Shown one piece after another: positions 58,801 through 64,000 of a stretch of DNA of 64,000 nt (positions are counted from its first letter, which is position 1; each line of letters starts with the position of its first letter). Below the pieces are notes generated by a model. The model was not told where the DNA came from, did no database searches, and saw only the letters and a program-made list of their open reading frames with translations. The position numbers and the translations under genes are program-made. The DNA comes from Endomychus coccineus (taxonomy: Eukaryota; Arthropoda; Insecta; Coleoptera; Endomychidae): positions 14,609,282 to 14,673,281 of the forward strand of contig OY294068.1 in assembly GCA_958510875.1 (NCBI GenBank), read 5' to 3'.

Positions 58801-61326
58801 CTTAGTGAGTATGCCTCGAAAAGTGTCTCTCGCAGTAGACCATGAAACGCAAAGGCTTATAACCTCCCGATAAAGGATTTCCTTCACCTCGGCAAAAAAA
58901 AAAGTACATACAAAATATTCTGATAGGCTGACATCGATAATTAATCTGGCCAGGCAGATTTATGAGAGAAACCTTGCGAGCATTCCAAACAAAAAGAAAC
59001 TTTACAAATATGTTCGATCGTCGTTATCATCTAAAGTGAGTGTCCTTATCACTAAGGATCATAATGGAATTGTTCATGATAATGAATACATGATTTCATA
59101 CTTGCCGAGAAAATTCAAAACTCTTCCTCTAAATCTACCAAAAATTCGAACTACCAGAACTACTGACTCAATTTGAGAAATTTCATTTGAAATAAATATT
59201 ATTCAAGAACATCTTAATAAGCTGGCTAACAACAGTGCCCCTAGTTTGGATGGAATAACATCTACTTTACGTAAACGTTACTCCCATTCCATATGCATTC
59301 CCTTATCAATTATTCTGAATAATTCATTCAATACACATAGTCTACCCGATGTCTGGAAAATATCCTCTGTTACACCTATCTGCAAAAAAGGTCATAAGTT
59401 GGACCCTGATGATTATTATCCAATCAGTTCAACTACAATTGTTGCTAAATTCATGAAAGCAATCATTTCTAAAAAAATGATAAAATTTTCTTTAAATATT
59501 AAGTTAATTCCTTCTGAACAACACGGATTTGTACCAGGTCTTTCCGTACTCACAAACCTGCTTGACTGTGTCACTAACTAGAACTTGTCACTAGATAGAA
59601 ACGAACCAGTTGACATATTCTACTTCAAGTTTTCTAAGGCTTTTTGACAGTGTTCCTATGGAGGAACAATTTACTAGCATGGATTTCGGTCTATGTGACT
59701 CGTAGAAAATTTGCCCTGCGTATTGGCGACACATACTCTTCCGAATATGACGTTGGTAGTGGTGCTCTCCAGGGGTCAGTACTGGGTCCTCTTTTGTTTA
59801 TTTTATATGTCTTTGATATTCGTAATGTTCAGTCGATGATAGCAAGATTCACGCAAACCCTAACCAAAAACACAAATTTCTTCAAGAAGATTCAAGCCAA
59901 ATATCGATCTGGCGTAGATTATGGAAGATTCCTGTCAATTTTCAAAAGTTGGTTGTATTGAACATGGAAAAGCATAGCCCCCACAACATTTACAAGTTGA
60001 CTGATATTTAATTAGAGACGGTGACCGAGCACGAGGATTTTGGGCTGACCATTTCGTCAGATTTAGCTTGAACTCAGCACATAAACAAAGTAACAAAAAT
60101 AGCAAAAACTTCTGTTTCCTTATTTTCTAAGGCATTTCACAACATTTCCCCTCATCAATTCTATAACCTTTATACCACATATACACGTCCCAATTTGAGT
60201 TCGCGGGCCCGATTTGGAGTAACGACTGGTCACGGGATGCAAAGACATTGGAGTCTGTACAACACTATGCTACTCGTATTCCATTTGGTGTCGATATACC
60301 GTGTTGCGAAGATAGGCTTAGTATTCTGAACACAACAACGTTTATGGAACGTCGCCTTCGAGGAGATCTGATCGTATTTTAAATAGTTTATTCGAGTACA
60401 ATTTAAATCACCTATTCTTAACCAGAATCAATGTTTGAGAGGTCACTATTGGAAACTCAAAAAGGAACCCTTCAAATTGAAGTCACGTCAGGGCTTCCTT
60501 GCTAACAGAATTTTTTCTGGGTGGAATAATCTCCCCTGGGATGTGTGTGCTACGTCAGTTAACACCTCTAAAAATCTACAAATTAAAAATATCAGCCTAA
60601 ACTTTGTGTTTTTCCCTCCAGTGGCTAATGACTTGTTAATTTTCATGGTGATCCGATTTATTGACAAATAATTGTTCCTATATGTATTAGTTTACATCTA
60701 TGGACACTGTATTTTTAGTAATTGAGCCTAAATAGATATTCTGCCTCGGCTCATTACCGATATTTATCAATAATAATAGTAATGGCTCTTATTTGTTTAG
60801 TTAGAAATTAACTTATTTATCAAAGATTTGTCATAATTATTATCGGTGGCGTTTTGCTGTAGTTTTTCAACTTCATTGTTACATTTTTTGTGGTTAAAAG
60901 GAACGTTCACTAATCTATGAACTAAACTATCGAATGAAGATATTTTATAATTGATTGGTATAGGTTTTCTGTACATGTAGAATTTCAAATGGTTTCCATT
61001 TATTGATAATATTAATGTCAAGAAAAAGAAGCTTTCATCCGCAATGCTTTTGCTTTTGAATAGACAAAAATACTCACCTCATCCTTCAACAGTATCGGTG
61101 TTGGTAAATGGTTGCTTATTACAATCACTATTCCCCATATAGATAGCAGTACTCCAATCAATAACAGACCAAAATAAAAAGGTATTCTGTATGTAGGTGG
61201 TTTTCGCTCGGCACCATTCGTTGATGGGATTTCGGAATCTGTTGCATCTGTTAAGTCGAATTGATAGTTGCCTTTTTTACTTCTCATGTTTCCTAGTGTG
61301 AATCGCTGTAAAAATCGAGAATACAT
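40806..61326 (-). CDS. ERMP1-like M28 metallopeptidase, copy A (complete, 11 exons)
   Basis: Endoplasmic reticulum metallopeptidase 1 family: an ER-membrane, two-zinc exopeptidase of family M28. Exons on the minus strand: 61326-61078, 54350-54008, 52246-51869, 50311-50012, 48124-47907, 47524-47347, 44972-44788, 44697-44545, 44484-44279, 42962-42847, 41149-40806. All introns are GT-AG, and the total of 2670 nt gives 889 residues plus TGA, close to the roughly 900 usual for ERMP1. Exon 1 carries the N-terminal anchor (about residues 48-70). Zinc and catalytic residues are present: H189-x-D191 in HFDSVP, DDG at 201-203, E235-E236 in GAEE, E262 in NVES, H337 in YHTK. About eight further membrane segments lie in exons 4-8; exons 9-11 form the C-terminal domain. 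The start at 61326 follows AAA (TAAAATG); an alternative in-frame ATG is at 61287. A minus-strand AATAAA lies at 40438-40443. Introns 1-4, 6, 9 and 10 are long, most of them visibly filled with transposons. Family assignment is firm; substrate is unknown. Confidence 0.92.
41231..42651. repeat. Palindrome (fold-back element) 4, in copy A intron 10
   Basis: About 1.4 kb, from ACGTCACAATTATAGGCTAT to the inverted CCTATAATTATGACGTA. Each arm is built from repeating units of roughly 280 bp, marked by TTTATAGGCTTTTTTCAGAC, AGCAGAGCCATCTAAAAATT and GATGAACTGTAGGTCGGC. The centre is near 41.95 kb. No protein. It fills nearly the whole intron between exons 10 and 11 of ERMP1 copy A. Confidence 0.85.
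43040..43960 (-). pseudogene. Jockey-type LINE ORF2 remnant
   Basis: Minus-strand pieces: VTTCPVHSSADDGTFHTAFS (the RT catalytic motif), RQRQVDVINEDLAKILK, then IPMKSSITILGFTNNS, LSWDDHVRSIASQKR, and CLAPKHTLKLDSIQKENIRF. Frameshifts throughout. Same family as 36020-37490. Inserted in intron 9 of ERMP1 copy A. Confidence 0.75.
44985..47340. other. Intron 6 of ERMP1 copy A, no gene seen
   Basis: 2.37 kb of mostly unique-looking sequence. 45280-45900 has a wording reminiscent of the fold-back arms (repeated GTTAACCCT and AATTGGCCATT), but I could not pair arms. A TTACTACTTACT simple repeat lies near 46350. Confidence 0.5.
47635..47760. repeat. SINE-like fragment with tRNA T-arm
   Basis: ATGTGGGTTCAGAATCCATC resembles a T-arm/B-box and leads into CTACGCTTTTATTTTTTTCC, comparable with 14120 and 33930. 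In intron 5 of ERMP1 copy A. Confidence 0.4.
48200..48785 (-). pseudogene. R1/LOA/I-group LINE, RNase H tail
   Basis: Minus-strand frame: RLSLARVPGHTGYKVRDEAL (end of RNase H), then IIVGLLTGRCRFNEHMNNIG and LADTTLCRFCQ. The 3' part (CTGCCGTGGTGTTGTAGCCT near 48215) matches 57735. In intron 4 of ERMP1 copy A. Confidence 0.65.
49001..49610 (+). other. Unrecognised basic ORF region in copy A intron 4
   Basis: Two open frames, 49001-49189 (62 residues) and 49314-49607 (97 residues), sit in a stretch visibly richer in G and C than the surrounding intron. The second begins MDIYRKKKGRRVRSDTKS and is strongly basic through its first half (RKWHAKSRRKAV). I recognise no domain. The sense direction is opposite to the host gene. 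It may be the remains of an unidentified mobile or viral element, or chance. Confidence 0.3.
50395..51335 (+). pseudogene. Jockey/CR1-type LINE reverse transcriptase remnant
   Basis: PVYKKGDRSDIVNYRPVSIL precedes LQHGFMSGRSTTSNLINF, VVYTDFSKAFDREDHKLI (motif A), DAPSGVPQGPDLGLILFLIF, and the catalytic IFADDIETFS, then LNIEKCQFMICS and NRRDLGVLFDKKPNFDLHIN. At least three frame breaks. It lies antisense in intron 3 of ERMP1 copy A. Confidence 0.8.
52440..53830 (-). pseudogene. Jockey-type LINE, RT and 3' end
   Basis: Minus strand: MDISEAFEQVWHQGLLGKIP, VDGISSDTMAINAGVPQGSV, LFLLRIKDLLGVTTCRIHSF followed by ADDG (catalytic motif), a broken middle, then LSLFYTYFYGRRSSENSSLV and PPRKIPDRRTRRAQTSHSQT near the C-terminus. 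The 3' end matches 34499-34740. Inserted in intron 2 of ERMP1 copy A, same strand as the gene. Confidence 0.8.
54620..54795 (+). pseudogene. Possible DDE transposase C-terminal scrap
   Basis: Reads VEELTEKMIAACDRIQNTPE then IFEQVRNSMTSSSEAYILSE, a pattern like the C-terminal tail of DDE_3 transposases from insects. It is too short and isolated for a firm call. Confidence 0.3.
54796..56178. repeat. Palindrome (fold-back element) 5, in copy A intron 1
   Basis: About 1.38 kb. The left end, AATATCTAAATTTTTTGCAG, is matched by an inverted partner near 56160-56175. Further in, GAACACGAATTCGAAGTCAT (left) faces the inverted form near 55940-55960. The arms are diverged and meet near 55.5 kb in A/T-rich DNA. 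No coding sequence. Confidence 0.78.
57655..58010 (-). pseudogene. R1/LOA/I-group LINE, C-terminal tail
   Basis: The minus-strand frame contains KLVAGLLTGHCHLNKHSHTM, VEDPSRSRCGEADEAAASHI and ILAFGTALDLLD, the same tail as at 17165 and 32430. In intron 1 of ERMP1 copy A. Confidence 0.65.
58025..58790 (+). pseudogene. LINE RNase H and zinc-knuckle tail
   Basis: EDEQIHILTDGQAALQSMRS and NGVKLIRVPRHQGTTVDENV then DELARK form an RNase H domain. After a break comes KIVTGLMTGHRPVKGHLNKM and CRLCGKDTEAMTHILCKC, the CCHC-like tail of LINE ORF2. It overlaps head to head with the opposite-strand LINE tail at 57655-58010. A related tail is at 62290-62740. Confidence 0.7.
58900..60675 (+). pseudogene. 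CR1/Jockey-type LINE ORF2 remnant
   Basis: Starts with an endonuclease-RT linker (KLYKYVRSSLSSKVSVLITK), then NSAPSLDGITSTLRKRYSHS, LPDVWKISSVTPICKKGHK, DYYPISSTTIVAKFMKAI, SEQHGFVPGLSVLTNLLDCV, then GSGALQGSVLGPLLFILYVF. The FADD block is missing. The C-terminus RGHYWKLKKEPFKLKSRQGF and NRIFSGWNNLPWDV is present. Several stops. In intron 1 of ERMP1 copy A, antisense to it. Confidence 0.75.
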
Positions 61327-62289
61327 TTTAACTGTTTGCGTCTCTAGGTCAAAACGTTTTGAATAGCTTATGCAGTTTCTATTTTAACTGCTTTTTATAG
61401 GTGTGAAATTATTATATTCAGGATAGAAACAGAATGATTTCTTGACTTGAATTACACTGATTTCTATTATCACAACAACAGATTTGAAAACGCTATGAGA
61501 AATTTTAAACTAAAACTGTCTAACAAAATAGCAATAAACTGCCCAATTGTTGAATAGTATTGAGTCCAAATCAGTTTAAGCATAAATTGAAAGAGTTCTC
61601 ATCAGATAATGCCTTTTATACTGTTAATGTATTCAGCTACTATTGCATGATTGCTTTTTACTTCCCTCACTATACGTAGTACAAGGGAATTATTGTAATC
61701 TGTGATATCCATATTGAGCCTTTCTGAAGTCATCACGACTATTTTTGAGATGATGTCTGTATGTATGTATATGAGTGCTTAATTCACAGTGCAGACGTTG
61801 CGCCGTTCCTATTGGTCGTACGGATCTAAAATTTTGCAATACGTTCTAACGTGGTGAAAATAGAAGGGTATTTCTGACATACATCTTTAGTTTTTCAAAT
61901 GTCATTAGATTATTTTATTGAACCATAATGACAACAGTGCTTTTCTGGTTATAAATATATATCACACGCATATACTTAACTACAGGAGTGGCCAAAATCC
62001 TTATTTTAAGATTCAATTGATGTCATCTATGAGACGCCACAGTTTATTCCATGTGTTTAGTCTGTAGCATTGAGCTATAATTCATAACAAGACCTTTAAT
62101 AGGTATATGCTTCATGCAGTATAGTTATATGATCTGTGGTATCAGGAAAGTGAGGTTATGTAGTACCAATAATTTTGACAGTTCATGTAACAGCAGGTGC
62201 CAGTATAGCCACCATAGTAGCAATCACTCGAAAACCTCAAATGATAGGGCCTGGAACCTCTGAAACTTTGAGGAGAAACCCTACTACCT

Positions 62290-62740
62290 ACTAAAAGGGG
62301 GAGGTCAAATATCTTGGAGTGATACTAGACTCGAAACTGACCTGGAACTAACATCTGAAGAAATAAACAAAAAAGCGTAGACCTCACTATTTTTGGCCAG
62401 ACGATCCTTCGAGAAAAAATGGGGGCTAAGACCAGACACGTTATATTGGTTGTACAACATGGTGGTAAAGCCTGCAAAAACATATGCCTCCTTTGATATG
62501 GTTGCTTAAGATACAACAAAGAAGGACCATGACAAAAGTAATCAAGTTCCAAAGAGTTGCATGCAATGGCGACCTGACATGCAGACTTTGCGGTAAGGAT
62601 TCAGAAACAGTGACACATATACCTTCTTTATAAATGCGGACCGTAAAGGACAGTCAATTTTTGAAGAGCCTACCGGTGAATCAGAATTATACAGCTCTCA
62701 CCCAGTAAAGGACAAAAGTACTGAAGTGAGCTTTTGAATA
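62290..62740 (+). pseudogene. LINE ORF2 C-terminal scrap
   Basis: KYLGVILDSKLTW (post-RT motif) opens the stretch. The DNA at 62567-62620 nearly repeats 58518-58565 (CATGCAGACTTTGCGGTAAG). Many stops and an internal deletion. It lies about 1 kb upstream of the start of ERMP1 copy A. Confidence 0.6.
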
Positions 62741-63427
62741 AAACTTGAATGCAACATAGATTATAATTCAACGTCTTGCATTATCAGTTTCTAAATCATT
62801 TCCAATATATTATTTGATACGCAGTGCCTGAAAGCGTTATCAAATGTGTGACATATTAGCTGATGTAGGTATATAATGTAGTACCTTTTCATTATCATAG
62901 TTAGCAAAGGGCGGATTAATATTCCTTTAACTGGATATCTCAATGAGTCATTAACAAAACAAATGATTAAAACGTCTGTGACATCAGTATTAACATAATT
63001 AGGTTGGAATCTAATCAGAATGTTGCCACATCAATTTGTTATAATGGGGAAGGTATTTTAATTCGTAGGCGTTATCACGGATCAATCTAGTTGTTGATTA
63101 CATAACAAATCTGATTTCCTTGCTTGTGACAAAACTCCCCGTCATCACAGTAAATCTTATCGAAACGATTAACCGAAATGAATTTCGTTATAGGACGTTG
63201 GCCCCACCCATGCAGCTGCAGTCGGACAAGGGAGCGCTGGGACATATATCTGGGACGATTCAACTTTCCCACCTTACATTTGGGCAAAACAATCAGCTAC
63301 TTTAGCTCGTACAACAAACGCTTGTGAGGGAGACATTTCATAGACAGTTCAACGATTCCAAATACAAAGAACATCTAAATTTATTTGTTTTTATTGAGAA
63401 ATTAAAAGAATTTCAGCTTGATACATA

Positions 63428-63901
63428 CAGAGTGTCCTCGAACTGCGTGGCAAAAATAAAACCGAAGATTCTTTGATTCGAAAAAAATTTGATGAGCCTT
63501 TTTACTTTTGCCTCAAGTGTCTTGTTTAGCCGGTAGAGGGCTTCAAATTTGCAAAAATAATTTTGTTTTTTCGGTATTACTTGAGAACGTGATGAAGGAC
63601 TTTTACAATATTTGGCAGGTGAGTTACTGTCAATAATAGCCGTTTTTGAGAGCGGAGCATAGAGCCTTAGAGACCATAGAAATGGCTCAAACTTCAGGAT
63701 GTAACGGGAAAAGTGTCCAGAACTTTTTTGTTGTCGATGTAATTCACTCTATATTTTTTATGTAGATAGCTTATCTAATTTGAAAACTTTTTTTACTCTT
63801 AGAAAATTTTGATAAAATCAACGGATTAGCTTGAAAAAAATAATTTTCGAGTCTCTGCAATTTTGGCTTACTAATTTTACTTGATTAAAATACCTTAGTT
63901 G
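63428..63901 (+). repeat. Left end of the 28813-type transposon
   Basis: Begins after TA with CAGAGTGTCCTCGAACTGCG and follows the long inverted end for about 470 bp, then breaks off at TACCTTAGTTG. No transposase follows in the window. Confidence 0.8.
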
Positions 63902-64000
63902 TTAAATTTTGTTAAATGTGTTTCATATCATTGTTCTGTTTATAAATAAAAAGTTGTAAGTAAATATCTCAACTGTTAATTTTATCACCTAACCTTTATC

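Noticed and set aside
1..64000. CRISPR array, operon or bacterial defence system
   Set aside because: No regularly spaced short repeats, and genes have spliceosomal introns. The repeats are transposons and fold-back elements.

Overview
The window is AT-rich, intron-containing insect DNA. Short introns sit beside introns swollen by transposons, and the mobile-element mix (mariner, hAT, BEL/Pao, Jockey/CR1/R1-type LINEs, Penelope-like elements, tRNA-derived SINE pieces) is typical of arthropods. A beetle would fit, but nothing here fixes the order.

The only host genes I can support are three paralogues of endoplasmic reticulum metallopeptidase 1 (ERMP1/Felix-ina type, peptidase family M28), in a head-to-tail array on the minus strand. 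Copy A (61326 to 40806) has 11 exons whose summed length, 2670 nt, is an exact multiple of three; it encodes about 889 residues and looks complete. Copy B (27641 to 15714) has exons 2-11 with exactly the same lengths and phases as A, but its start codon is unclear. Copy C (8320 to 2703) shows only exons 1 and 2; the rest lies past the left edge or is missing. The predicted proteins have one N-terminal membrane anchor, a luminal two-zinc peptidase domain (exons 2-4), about eight more membrane segments (exons 4-8), and a conserved C-terminal domain (exons 9-11).

Everything else is mobile or repeated DNA. Left of copy C exon 2 lies a hAT remnant (1-1075). The long intron 1 of copy C holds two long palindromes, a Penelope-type terminal fragment with a hammerhead-like ribozyme motif, and a LINE fragment. 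Between C and B (8.3-15.7 kb) sits a young non-autonomous BEL/Pao-type LTR retrotransposon (10324-13108) with LTRs that match throughout by eye and a 5-bp target duplication. B's introns carry a Penelope-like fragment, a palindrome bracketed by direct repeats, a candidate MITE, a (CT)n tract and a LINE tail. Between B and A (27.6-40.8 kb) are a 2.3-kb DDE transposon with about 600-bp inverted ends inserted into an older fold-back element, LINE and Penelope remnants nested in each other, a tRNA-Ser-derived SINE, and a chimera of that transposon's left end with a mariner transposase. A's introns hold at least six LINE fragments, two more palindromes and an unrecognised basic ORF.

The array probably arose by tandem duplication, with transposons invading the introns and spacers afterwards. 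I see no CRISPR, operon or other prokaryotic system. The least ordinary items are the five separate long inverted repeats, the coding-like exon carried in the arms of one of them, the transposon chimera joined at a start codon, the hammerhead-like motifs, and the recently mobile gag-protease-only LTR element.
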